Under the pieces are notes generated by a model that was not told the origin of the DNA, made no database searches, and saw nothing but the letters and a program-made list of their open reading frames with translations. The position numbers and the translations under genes are program-made. From Ctena decussata (Eukaryota > Mollusca > Bivalvia > Lucinida > Lucinidae), in the NCBI GenBank assembly GCA_963989385.1, contig OZ022498.1, positions 5,463,501-5,527,500 of the forward strand: a DNA stretch of 64,000 nt, given 5' to 3'. Each line of letters begins with the position of its first letter. Within the stretch, counting starts at the first letter, position 1. Below are positions 1 through 10,434 of the stretch, piece after piece.

Positions 1-8
1 AGGATCGT

Positions 9-698
9 GAAACTTCAAACAAATATCAACCAGCATTATACAACGTGCAGAGTGCAAGAACCATAACTCTTGCTTTCATATTTTTTGAGTTATTTCCCTT
101 GGAACTTTGACCACCTTTAAATATTGTCTCAATGATGTTCGCTTTATAACTTGAAAACCCTTCAAATTATCTTCACGAATCTTCATACAAATATCAGTCA
201 GCCTTAGGCGACATGCAGAGCGCAAGAACCATAACTCTTGCATTTATGCTTTTTTTAGTTTTTGCCCTTGGAACTTTGGCAGTCACAAAATTGAAAACCG
301 TTTAAGTTATTTTCACGAAACTCCATTCAAATATCAATCAACATTAGTCGACGTGCAAAGTGCAAGCGCCATAACTCTTGCATTTATTTACTCTTTTTGA
401 GTTATTTCCCTTGGAACATTGTCAATAACACAATTCCGTGTCTGCTCTGTCAATTGAAATCTGTGCAGGATATCTTCAATAAACTTCATGGAAATGTTAA
501 TCAACACTAGAGTGTAGAGCAGAGCGCAAGTACCATAACTCTTGCGTTTATTCGTTTGGAATTATTTTCTTTCGAACTTTGTCATAAAATTGTATCTGCT
601 CGATAACTTGAAAACCTTTAAAAATATCTTCACAAAGTTTCATTTGAATATCAATTAACAGTAGACAACATGCAAAGTACAAGAACCAGTATAATGGA
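9..698. repeat. Degenerate ~150-bp tandem repeat, about five units
   Basis: Five units begin near 9, 180, 321, 484 and 639, at 141-171-bp spacing. Each carries a core like CAAATATCA, then GTGCA(A/G)AG, GCAAG, and in the first four CCATAACTCTTGC. Between cores the motif TTATTTCCCTTGGAAC recurs. The array probably extends left of the window. The wording resembles the longer unit at 12774-15103 (CCATAACTC) but the units do not align over their length. No coding potential is seen. Confidence 0.75.
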
Positions 699-999
699 AA
701 CATTCTATGATTATTTACTTTTTCCTAAATGATGAGTGCAATAGTCACCTGCATTAGCAGAATATCTTTGATGGAGCTTGTACTAAATTCGCCATTATTT
801 CAGTTAGAAATCGCATTTAGGGACATCTTGGTCTTTCTGACAACTAAAAGGGGGAGACATCTTTTTTTGTAGAAAAAAAACATATTCTAGTTCAATGTTG
901 ATTTAATCTTAACTTAGAAGTCTTTTTGTTTTAAACGAAAGATTCAATGCAAGATTTATATACCTTCGTTAAAACATCATATTTATAATGCGTAGATTG
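699..999. other. Unassigned AT-rich sequence
   Basis: No reading frame, RNA gene or repeat structure was recognised between the tandem array and the CpG-rich block. Confidence 0.5.
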
Positions 1000-1870
1000 C
1001 CACGGGCGCCGTGCGGTTTATTTGTCTACGGTTTTGTTGTAGGATTTTTCAGGCATCGCAGGTAGCTACGGGCTACGGCGTCTGTGTTTACCTTCTAGAC
1101 GACCATCGTGCGATTTTTTGACGGGTTTCTACAGCGGACTGGTCTAAAGCCGTAGAGAGACCGCGCGGAGATCGTACGGCGATCGTACGTTCATCGTGCA
1201 GTCTCTGCAGCTGTGCATAGAAATCGCACGGCGCCCGTGCGTTTTCCGTACGGTGGCCGTGAGGAGATCGTACGGTGGCTATGTGATCGTCGTGTATTGT
1301 TGGGGCATTGGTGTAACAAACGTGTACTGTACAACTACTCTTTTTATTGAGATGGGACTACAAATGAGTACAAAAACAAAATACAGCATGATACAGAGGC
1401 ACAGACCAACCTTATCACTGATGACAAATCGCAAGGCAGCCGCACGATCATGGTGCGGTCGCCGTGAGATTGTCGCACGATGACTGCTCAATATCCATGC
1501 CATTTTATGGGCACCGCACGGGCATCGTGCGGCAGCCTTGCGATAGTCTTGCGGGCGCCGTACGATTATCTCAAGAGCTTACGGCCACCATGCATTTTTT
1601 TGGTTCCAAATGACCATCTAAAATCTTGCGTTCGCCGCGCGATCACCGTATGACCTCCGTGCGGGTCCCGTACGGGGATCGTGCGATGTTCCTACGACAT
1701 GTCTACGGTCTACGGGCTTACGATTTTTATTTTCGTGTATAATTCCGAGTTATATAGAACCGTAGAGGCTACGGCGCCCGTACAACGCCCAAAAACCGTA
1801 CGGTATCGTACGGCTCCGTACGGAGGCCGCACGGAAATGGGATTTTAGGCATTATACGGGCGCCGTTAAC
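1000..1870. repeat. CpG-rich block of CGTACGG/CGTGCGG words
   Basis: More than twenty near-palindromic words of the types ATCGTACGG, CATCGTGCGG, CCGTACGG and CGCACGG fall within about 870 bp, in both orientations. They sit inside otherwise AT-rich, CpG-poor DNA. Both edges carry GGGCGCCGT (near 1005 and 1858). Two short frames here (1196-1483 on plus, 1279-1503 on minus) are chance readings of the words. Looser blocks of the same flavour lie at 11395-11785 and 16670-17012. The block may be the interior or subterminal repeat of a non-autonomous transposon; no enzyme is encoded. Confidence 0.6.
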
Positions 1871-3326
1871 TCATCGCAAGCCATTTGTAAACTAATTTGG
1901 CTGTGGTATAATTGATTAACGTTAGTATTGATATATAAACGCCCAGCTGGCTCATTTCTGATGTTTTTGTAAACGTTGCTATTGCCGAGGAAGCATATCA
2001 CGTTGTCTCTCTGTCCGTGATGCATCTCGTACATGCGTCAACGATCCCAACACGATCAGTTGTAAGAGACACTAATGAGTCGTCATTATCAATGAGTAGG
2101 ATTTCCAGTATCTAGTTTTAACGCAAATATATACACTCAGCCAAATTGCCAACCGTCCACTTGCTGCGTGACAAGATATTTCAGAAATCAATAAGTAACG
2201 ACCACAATATTTATACCATGCTTTTTTTCCTATTTATTATTTACCTCTCTGCATAAGTTTGATAACGTTGAAAAAAGAACTGCTGAAAACATACATACAC
2301 CTAAACTGAAATGTCACAAGATTAGACTTTATTTGATTCAATATTTACTTGGCTGTCTTAAGCCAATTTCAAAATAAACAAGAGAAAACACAACAAATAA
2401 TGGTTACATGATCTTTATTGATAAAACATATACATGTAATTCTTTATTAAATTTCATGAAAATCAAAATGTAAATTTTAGCAAAAACATGGTTCAACATG
2501 ATGTACATTTCTCTTAACACAGTGCTAGATTGGTCCCGAAGAAATCATCTCTTTTTTTAAGAAAGTTTCTTATCAGCGATAAAAGCTTAATCACTTGTAG
2601 GGAGCTGTATTTTGAAGTTGTTGCACATGTTTATCTCATTAAAATGGGTAATTTTCTTGAAAATGAGATTTTCACTGTCAAAAAGCATGTCCAAAATGAC
2701 ACATGTTCATTCATGAAAACACAAGTAACTGCTTTCAGATAGGTTCTGCAGACATTTTAAGTGTAAAACAGATGTTAAGAAACTGTATTAAATGTCACTG
2801 ATATTTTTGTGAAACTCTGGGTAAAACCTCAGACTGAACATACACTAGTACTACTTAAGATTTCATTCAAACGTTCATTTTTTGTGTAACTAACGTTTAC
2901 TTCTTGCTATACGTGCACAACGCTTCTCAAATCATATACCAGACGTGTTCGATATGGTTCACATCTGGACGTTTATAGGGAATGCAATGTTATCAGTTAA
3001 GATTTGCTTTTTTATGTCCCAGTCTTGAAAGAAAATGGGTATCAGATATCCATCAGCTGAAAAATAGTTTTCATCAATTTCGTATAAATATGCTATGGCA
3101 GTCAAAAGGATATGCCAAAACAGCAAACATCTATTAGATTAATAGTAACCCTGACATCGAATTGCATAGACTCTATCCGTATGTTACACATGCTTCACAA
3201 CGTCAAAATTTAAACACAACCGTACACTACAGTATATATATTTTGAAAATAAGATTGTCTTCAAAAGAATAATTTAAAGTAGATTGTCAGTGTATATATA
3301 CTTAGTCCAAAAACCCCCGCAAACTT
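1871..3326. other. Unassigned AT-rich sequence
   Basis: Stop codons are dense in all frames. The only open stretch, 2530-2742 on plus, has no recognisable domain. No repeat shared with the rest of the window was noticed. Confidence 0.5.
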
Positions 3327-3520
3327 TGGATTTATATCAGTCTTTAGATTGACTGTCTTGTTGAAACTCGAAATTACAGTATGCTCTCTCTCTGGCTTCT
3401 ATTGTCAGTTCATTCAGGGTCACTGAAGAAAATTATTTATTCGAAACTGTACAGTCTGACCCACCCACTTTATTTTGAATATTTTCACTGCACTAAAAGG
3501 AACTAAATTTTATATGTTTA
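3327..3520 (+). repeat. Dispersed repeat R1, copy A
   Basis: Matches copies at 23064-23379 and 24191-24410 from TTTATATCAG through GTTCATTCAGGGTCACTGAA to the motif before GAACTAA. It contains CACTGAAGAA followed 12 bases later by CGAAAC, the same short stem-loop region as copy B. The family was not identified. The CTGAAGA...GAAA arrangement recalls sequences at the ends of Penelope-like elements, but that is inference. Confidence 0.7.
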
Positions 3521-4019
3521 TTTTTATTTGCAGTTTGGGATGCGTAAACTTATTGATTAAAATATATAGTTTAATGTAGTCGTTTTGCCTTCCAATTAAG
3601 ACATTGAAGTCTTTTATTTAGATTTTTCTACGATAATTTGTTAAGTTGTAGTTTATTCAAAATAGAATAGGTGGCACAAACAACAGCTATTCCAACCATA
3701 TATTTAGGGTTTTCTTTTCGTAGCAGGTATTTTCTACACAAACTGTCATCTGTGCACCCATTTCAATTGAAATTGCTTCAGAGTATTTGTTTTCTATGCG
3801 TTACATAATTTTGTTTGCAGAACTATATCTATACGAATCATCAGTCAGGGACAAAAACATACACAGAGATAAAATCCTCTTCGTTTCGATAAACAGAATG
3901 AAACACTCTTGAAAATATCATAATTACAAAATATTTGAATAAAAATGAAAGAAAAAAAAAAACACGGAAAATTTCAATGTTCGTATCAATCAGGACGAGG
4001 TGAAATAATTTTTGATCAA
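3521..4019. other. Unassigned sequence downstream of the 4020-4439 frame
   Basis: On the minus strand this would be the 3' region of the 4020-4439 frame. A minus-strand AATAAA (TTTATT on plus) is present near 3614, about 400 bases past the stop. An A-run lies at 3952-3962. Nothing else was recognised. Confidence 0.4.
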
Positions 4020-4439
4020 TTATCTTCCACCCATCTTAACAAGTTCCATATCCGTGGAAACGATCATGCCCTTTCCACTTAATTCAAGAAAAACCGATGT
4101 TGCTATTTTTGGTCGATTGGAAGCAAAACATTTTGAACACCAATAATTGCCATCTTCTGTAGATATTCTGAAATATTTGAAAAGCCTCTCTCCAATGGTT
4201 GTTCGCACATCACCTCCCACGGCAGCATTAACCGATGATCCATCAAAACCAACATTAACACTGCGTGTTATAGTCGCTGGATATTCTGCACGTGTCCAAA
4301 AGCAAAATGTTAACAATTTCGGGTTATGTTCACATGCTTTGACAAAGTCAAAGGCGGGATTGGCTGGGGGGAGACGAACTTTACATCCCGCACATCCCTC
4401 GTCAACGCCACGAGCCTCGGAACTCTCATTTGCACCCAT
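4020..4439 (-). CDS. Hypothetical 139-residue protein with two CxxC pairs
   Basis: An open frame from ATG to TAA with a more balanced composition than the flanking AT-rich DNA. The product is soluble, with no signal peptide or membrane segment. It has CxxC pairs at residues 16-19 and 101-104 (YWCSKCF), plus single cysteines at 36 and 46 and a histidine at 38. This could bind zinc, but the spacing matches no family I recognise. Directly upstream in the reading direction is TTGTTATATTGCAG, a good 3' splice-acceptor shape, so the frame may be a last exon rather than a whole gene. Function unknown. It could still be a chance frame. Confidence 0.42.
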   Translation of the reverse strand: MGANESSEARGVDEGCAGCKVRLPPANPAFDFVKACEHNPKLLTFCFWTRAEYPATITRSVNVGFDGSSVNAAVGGDVRTTIGERLFKYFRISTEDGNYWCSKCFASNRPKIATSVFLELSGKGMIVSTDMELVKMGGR

Positions 4440-4630
4440 CTATCTGCAATATAACAAACTGGCTCTTAAATGTATAGTTCAAGAGGTGCAAAGTCGAAGT
4501 CAAAAGTAACAGGAAAGCAATAAACAAGAACTGGAGCATACAAAAGCTTAATTCCGCTCTTGAAACCAAAATGGGAAATAACTAAATTTACAAATGGACA
4601 AACTAAACCTAATAGTTTTTTAAGCAAATT

Positions 4631-4935
4631 AAAATCGTTTGGATTTTGGTTGGTTGGTTGATTTGATGCTTAACGTCCACGGTAAACAACTAAGGTCATG
4701 TCGGGACGGTCAGTTAACCTAACCACACTATTCCTGGGCAGGCTTAGACCTCCTAAGCGGTTAACCAGTACTAAGTGCACATACTTTCACCAGTAACTGA
4801 CAACTGCCCTTCTTGAATCAGCGGAAGGAGAAACGAAAGTATGTGGCCAGACCGGGATTCGAACCCAGGACCTCTGACTTACGAGTCAGGTGCCCTACCG
4901 ATTGCGCTACCCGGCCCGGCTCAAAATCGTTTGGA
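4631..4935 (-). mobile_element. tRNA-derived SINE with perfect 13-bp target-site duplication
   Basis: The element (4644-4922, minus strand) is bracketed by identical 13-bp copies of AAAATCGTTTGGA at 4631-4643 and 4923-4935. On the minus strand the 5' head is a tRNA-like sequence (about 4920 to 4844) with A box TAGCGCAATCGG and B box GGTTCGAATCC. The anticodon-loop position reads CGT, so a tRNA-Thr origin is possible. The body ends in a GTTAAGCATCAAATCAACCA-type tail, as in mollusc tRNA SINEs. Related tails occur at 11905-12085, 49325-49398 and 56095-56260. It encodes no protein and would depend on LINE machinery. The intact TSD suggests a recent insertion. Confidence 0.88.
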
Positions 4936-5549
4936 ACCAATGCTATCGGATCATAGTGGATAAAACTGAGAATGAATTCGAAGAATATAAGCAATTCTGA
5001 AAGGTATAAATACATTTTGTTATAAAGTGTCCTTAGATTTTAGTCATTTTTTCGTTATTTTATTATTATTTTACATTTCAGTGTACCTCTATTTTGTATC
5101 ATATTTCTGCATGGTTTGTTAAATCATATGAATACGAGGGGTATTCCTGAAACATGCGGAAAAGTCCTGTAGCTTAATTTGTGACTGATGCACTCTGTTG
5201 AATTTCGCAGACATAGTGCACTAACTATCGCTTAATAGTTTTGTAAGTTTGTAGCAAAATCCGTATACTACTTTTTTATAATATTATGGATTGGGTACCT
5301 GTAGGTAAGGCTAACCTGGGCAACTATAGTTTTGGAAGGGTGTCATATCTTGAGGTAACGTGCGTCAACAGATTGTAATATCAAATTGTTTAACTGAGAT
5401 ACTCTCATTGACCAGTCACCCTTTTACCCCTACCATCATTTGAATTTAACGTAATGTGACGTCAACATGTTACACATTCTTTTGACATATGTCTAACAAT
5501 TTCAACGTTACCATCAAGATCTAACTTTCGATTCAAAACCGTTTATATA
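4936..5549. other. Unassigned sequence with a mariner-type terminus
   Basis: TACGAGGGGTATTCCTGAAA begins at about 5135, followed by CATGCGGAA. This has the form of a mariner terminal inverted repeat. No partner end was found, so it is probably a truncated relic. The rest is unassigned. Confidence 0.35.
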
Positions 5550-6535
5550 CAAGGGCTGTCCCAGAAGTTCGTGGACTTTTGCCGTAACTCTATCAGTTTT
5601 TGTTAGCTTTGCCTAATTATTGTACACAATACAGTTTAAACATATTCAAATCAAAGTCTATCAAAATTAGCTTGATACTGCGTCTGAATTTGTCATGGCA
5701 TGTTTCCATAGAAACCAAGGAAGTGGATACCGGCGCACGGGAATTTTTTGTATTTTATAACAAATAAAATCTCCATTCTGATAGGAATTTATTCAGTTTC
5801 TCTCATCGTATAAGCGGGCAATTTCGTCTGCCGTAAGCGTGACGTTTAGACGGCATATTCTGAAAGTTGTTGTTGTGTAGCATGTTTGCAAGCGGAGATA
5901 TGGGAAAAAACAACAAGAGCGGGGTTACTGCAGGAAAGTAGACATGACGTCAACCGGCGACGTGAAATTAAGGGCGGTACTTCAGTTTTGCGTTTCCCTG
6001 TATAAAACACCAACACAGACACATAATATGATTAAGGAATCCACACAGCATCTACTACACAGCTTGAGATCGATGTCCTGGGCTTTCAAAGATTGGCTCA
6101 TTCGCCGTACAGTCCGGATTTGGCTCCGATGGACTTCCGTGTGTTCCCAGAAGTAAAATCCCAGCTAAGAGGAATACATTTAAAAGCGCAAATGAACTTA
6201 TGATCAAGACCCAGAGAATCGTTTCGTCATTTGACAGTCAATGGTATAGAGACACATATGAAAATGGGGTAACGCATCATAGGAAGTGCACAAGAAAAGT
6301 AGGGGACTGTATTGAAAAGGTTTGAGAGCCGATTTGATCCAACGTCAGTATTGCGCCGGGTGGCAGTGAGTGACCTTCCGAAAAAAAAAAATAATAATTA
6401 CAATGTCTATCGTTACGAAATTTTATCCAAGCACTCAGAAAATATCAAAGTTATAAGTAAAGCGATAATTTTGTTTCCAACGTAAAAATTGTTTGAGTTA
6501 TTAAAAAAGTCCACGAGCTTCTGAACCAGCCCTCG
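5550..6535 (+). mobile_element. Internally deleted Tc1/mariner element
   Basis: Inverted ends of about 32 bp: the left begins CAAGGGCTGTCCCAGAAGTT, and the right, read in reverse complement, begins CGAGGGCTGGTTCAGAAGCT. Both continue CGTGGACTTTT. A TA dinucleotide flanks each side (5548-5549 and 6536-6537), the hallmark mariner target. The total of 986 bp is shorter than the usual ~1.3 kb. The transposase inside has lost its middle, including the first catalytic aspartates. Confidence 0.85.
5944..6325 (+). pseudogene. Mariner transposase remnant
   Basis: The first frame (5944 to about 6050) resembles the N-terminal helix-turn-helix of mariner transposases (RAVLQFCVSLYKTPTQTH). It then jumps to a different frame at about 6057 with the C-terminal signature HSPYSPDLAPMDFRVFP, followed by KSQLRG and a stop at 6200-6202. 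After further disruption, a YRDTYEN...RKC...GDCIEK tail resembles the normal C-terminus. The last catalytic aspartate of the triad (in LAPMD) remains, but the central catalytic region is deleted. The remnant is non-functional. It lies between the inverted ends of the same element. Confidence 0.82.
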
Positions 6536-7019
6536 TATATATTTAAATGTTCGCTAATACATGTTCTGTTGGCGGTCTACTTTCCGAGACGACGTGCTAT
6601 AGCTTCAAAGTTTGACTAATTTGTCATTTACGAAACGCACGTGCAAAGCGCGTGCAGACGTCATCGACGATACGTCACAGCAGCCAATTATGTTAAAATG
6701 TTTTGCAACCTTAGTTCTTTCCAAGAATATAATTCAATTTGTATTAAAATTAATTTTCGTTGAGATAGCTTCTGTTTAGTAACTGTCTTATACATGAAAA
6801 CAACACAAAATTGCCCCGCATCGACGACCCCTGTGTTGCCAAAGCAACCCATTCTAGGAAGTGGATGGGTCAAAGTCCTATATATTACCTGTATGTCACG
6901 GACATATACTAAGCATGCCTGATATTATTAGTATTAGTGGTTGAGGTTGGCGAGTCTGAATAATCGACATATAACCATGTGGTCACTCTAGTGCCTACAG
7001 TTTTGAACAGATCTTCTTC
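6536..7019. other. Unassigned sequence
   Basis: No feature was recognised. The short minus frame at 6688-6873 has no family resemblance. Confidence 0.45.
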
Positions 7020-8385
7020 ATTCTTATAGGTACTGAGGACAACCATAAATACTCGACAGATTTTGAATTTCAGCCAGATCCGACAATGGACTGCGGAGTA
7101 AGCTGTCCTTGAGGTCTGGGAAATCCCCGTAAACCTATAATGGGAGATATGTTGTGGCCTACTACATCGCCTTCAATTTTGATTCTACTTGTTGCAGTTA
7201 ATGTGAAAATGCATAAATGCTTGAATGAGTTCGATTCTCTGCCAGAGCCCACCATTGACTATGGAGTTTTTTTCCCGTAATCATCTGAAAAATCGACATT
7301 TAACCTTGTTGTCACTTTTGCGCCTTCATTTTCTATTTGATCTTCTTCAATTTTGCAGGTTAAAACGATATGCATAAAAGCTTGAATGAGTTTGAATTTC
7401 GACCAATTAGCTGCCCTTGAATGCCTAATAATCAATGACTCAATTTTTTCTCGATTGTTATTGATTCAAACCTTTTAAAACTTTCAGGTAATAAGAACAT
7501 AAATACCATCTTGGATGAGTGAGAATTTCAGCCAGATTTGACTAAAGACAACACTGTTAGCTGCCTATAGGTGTCTAAAATATAACCCTATATTCTTATA
7601 ATTATGAATTGAGGAAAATGGTGGCTTAAAATTTTCACCTTTTGTTTTTCTTACTTTCTGACTCTCAGGTCAACAATTGTTGTCCTTCGGGCTGCTTGTT
7701 TTCATTCTAGATTTTGTGGATGTCATTGTTACCTGCTATAGTCCAATTTCCAACTCTGGCAGATCAAAGATTGGGCAATTCCATTTAGTAGCACGTGAGA
7801 GGTAAATTTGATTGTAACAGTTATAATTTGCCCATGTGCTTCATCATTGTGCAATAGATAAACTACTAGTGGTATATATCTTGATTTCCATTTCGCGTCC
7901 TGCACCATGAACTCGTCTGACTTTTGATCTGCCAGAGTTGGAAATGAAGTAGATAAAATCAGAAATGAGAGAGCTAGAGTGATCACAGTTATATACAATG
8001 ACTTTTCAGATGCTCAAGGGCCGCTAACTCCATAGTCCATTGTTTGATCTGACCTAAATGCTAAGACATTCAAGCTTCTATTCATGCCCTTAATACCTGA
8101 AAAAATAAAGATTATCCAATTAAAAGTGAAGCTGCTGGAGTGTTAACAACATTTCTCCCATTAAAAGTCTATGGGGATTTTTCCATACACTCTAGACTAT
8201 CCACTAGTCCCGATATCATTTTTTCATAATATGAAGTGTTTTTTTAAAAGATTCTATATTTCACTGCTCTTCATTTTGTCTCTAAGATAGCAAATTTTTC
8301 AACTGGCTGACATACACTCATGTGCAGCTACATTTAACTCCACAGTCCTTAGTCGGATCCAGGCGAATTTCGAAAGATATCTATC
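7020..8385. repeat. Array of related units in both orientations (foldback)
   Basis: Units containing GCTTGAATGAGTT, CCAGATCCGACAATGGACTG and CCTATAATGGGAGATATGTTG recur on plus from 7020 to about 7570. They reappear inverted at 8000-8380 (for example near 8036, 8085 and 8150). A perfect inverted pair of about 22 bp, TTTCCAACTCTGGCAGATCA and its complement, lies at about 7748-7770 and 7922-7945. The minus frame 7729-7998 runs across this hairpin and is not considered a gene. Transcribed, the region could form extended double-stranded RNA. Confidence 0.6.
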
Positions 8386-8389
8386 GGTT

Positions 8390-8516
8390 CACTGGTCTTA
8401 GAGATGTTAATGTTCGAAAGTGTGGACAGACACACGGACGAACGCCGGTTCGAGTCCCACCCTATACTAGTAGCCTCACTTTGTGAGCCTTCGGCTCAGG
8501 TGAGCTAAAATATGAC
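8390..8516 (-). repeat. GCTCACCTGAGC-type element end
   Basis: Read on minus, it begins TTTTAGCTCACCTGAGCCGA and continues to a GTCCGTGTGTCTGTCC stretch. The same terminal pattern opens the elements at 32237 and 42545. On plus the segment also holds a tRNA B-box-like GGTTCGAGTCCC. It is a truncated copy or junction; the other end was not located. Confidence 0.5.
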
Positions 8517-8625
8517 AGTTTATTATGGTCATTTTTTTCTCTGTTTTCAGCTTGAATGAGTTGGTTCTGATGTAGTGTCAGATGTTTCGACTTATGTTTG
8601 TTCATTATACATGTACTTTTAGTTC

Positions 8626-8756
8626 AGTTAAGGTTGCTGGGTGGCCATTCACTGCTCACTTGGTTGGCCATTGGTTCGCATTGCATTTCTATTTGTATTT
8701 TTTTATTTTATTTCCCATATAGGTTTTAAGAACGGGATTTGAATTTTGATTGCTTA
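8626..8756 (+). mobile_element. Penelope-like 3' tail, inverted relative to the adjoining RT
   Basis: On plus it matches the tails at 21272-21515 and 39966-40130: GGTTGCTG(A/G)GTGGCCA, TGCTCACT(C/T)GGTTGGCCAT, then GGATTTG(A/G)ATTTTGATTG. It is truncated before the GCATACTTTTTAC end. It abuts, in the opposite orientation, the point where the reverse transcriptase homology of the next feature stops (about 8757). That is either a rearrangement or the inverted terminal arrangement known from Penelope-like elements. Confidence 0.65.
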
Positions 8757-10190
8757 AGAAGTTTGGCAGTTAAGAACTTGTTACGATTATTGAAGTCATC
8801 AACATGTGAAGATGCTCTGGCAAAGCGAATAAGTTGAGATATATATACACCATAAGAGGGACGTCGAGGGACATCACCATCAAGAAATGGAAAAATAGCA
8901 ATATCAAAATTAAAATAATCCCGTTTATCATATATTTTAGTAGAAACTGTATCATTATGAATAGATAAGCTTAAGTCTAAAAATGCTGCTTCGTTATCAG
9001 AAGCGTTAGCTTTGTTAAGTTGAAGTTCAGCAGGATATATTCCGTGAACCATCTGTTCAAAGTAAATATAATCAATATTGAGTAGATCGTCAAGGTATCT
9101 AGACGTTGAATTGAAGGCATCAATCATGTCATACCGTTTTTCCTTTGTGAGAGACTTCATGAAGTCTCTCTCATAGCAAAATAGAAACAGATCAGCGCCA
9201 AGGGGGGCACAATTAGTTCCCATTGGAATCCCTACATTTTGTCTGTAAAGCTTAGAGCCAAATCTGATATAAATATTGTCCAAAAGATAAACAAGTGCAT
9301 CTGTTACCCTCTGACAAGACCACAAATTATAGTTTTTATATTTATCTTTTTCTGCAGTGAACAAAGGCCAAATAAAGAACTTCTTCACGTTTAATCAAAT
9401 CAATAAGTTGCTTTTTAATCAAATTGTGCGGTAAGGTGGTATAAAGCGTAGAAAAATCGTAAGTCGAAATATTTGAAGCCTGAAAACCTTTTGCTTTTAA
9501 TTTACTCAAAATTTCTGTAGAGTTTTTAATAGACCAAAAGTAGTTTATTCCTCCCCTTTCGTAAGTTTTTTCACAATATTTTATACAATGGTTTTTGATA
9601 GCAGTAAGACAAGAAGTTAATACTTTAGACAAACTCGTAGTTGTACATGAGCTAGAGTTTGCGATAAAACGAGCTTTGCAAGGTTTTTTATGAAGTTTTG
9701 GTAGCCAATAAAAAGTGGGTAGCCTCTCCTGGCTCTCAGTAATACTAACGTCAAACTTAGGAACAATTTCATTGCAATGTTTATCGGTGACTGATTTCTC
9801 ATCAGTAGGAATCAATTCGTAGTTTTAGCAGTACCCAGTTCAGATTTTAATGTATTGATATAGTGAAGCCGTCAAACAACAATAGCATTGTTGCCGGCTT
9901 TGTCAGCTGGAGCCAAGACAAAATTCTCATGAAATTGTTGGATACCCTGTTTAAGATGTGTGAAAGAAAGTTTAGGTTTAGGTGGTAGAAGGTTAAGATT
10001 GTTAGAGTAAAATGAGATGCGTTTTTCAATTATATTGAAAATACAAAAGTCTCATAGCTCTGTCAATGTAGGCTCACTTACCAACAAATGCCCTAATCTG
10101 ATTATTTTTCTAGAGATCGCGAAATGTTTATTGTCGTCGCCACAGACCCGATTACCTGATAAAACTAACGATGGTGGGAACCAATTCACG
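8757..10190 (-). pseudogene. Penelope-like reverse transcriptase, frameshifted
   Basis: Read on minus from about 10190. An N-terminal region holds the motif APADKAGNN followed by an in-frame TGA. A frameshift follows near 9820, then KARFIANSSS and palm motif A (STYDFSTLYTTLPH). A second frameshift near 9380 leads into GIPMGTNCAPL (motif B) and RYLDDLL (motif C, the catalytic aspartate pair). The family copies RNA into DNA at its target. This layout is common in animal genomes and I assign it to Penelope-like elements with moderate confidence. At least two frameshifts and one or more stops make it dead. Homology to the other copy (26926-27814) ends at LTAKLLKQ, where an inverted tail begins. 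Minus frames at 9617-9802 and 8770-8955 are shadows. Confidence 0.78.
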
Positions 10191-10434
10191 ACAGTAAACA
10201 AAACGTACATTATTTATAGAAAAAGCAAGACCATGACAATAAAAATATTCTTAAACTTAAGTTTATTCACTACGTATGAGTAGTCATTCAAAATTGATAT
10301 AAGAATACTGTTCCCACACTGCAAGATATGTGCTTCTTATTTTGGCGAAGCTGGTTGAGCCGAGCTAAAAATCGATTACAAAATGCAAAACTTCATTTTC
10401 GTTTTTTTTCTACCTCGAGCACCCTTTAAGTCTG

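Noticed and set aside
1196..1503. Overlapping 95- and 74-residue frames on opposite strands
   Set aside because: Both read the CpG-rich word repeat; they exclude each other and show no domain.
4844..4920. Possible functional tRNA-Thr gene
   Set aside because: It is the head of a SINE bounded by a target-site duplication and continues into the SINE body without a terminator at the tRNA end.
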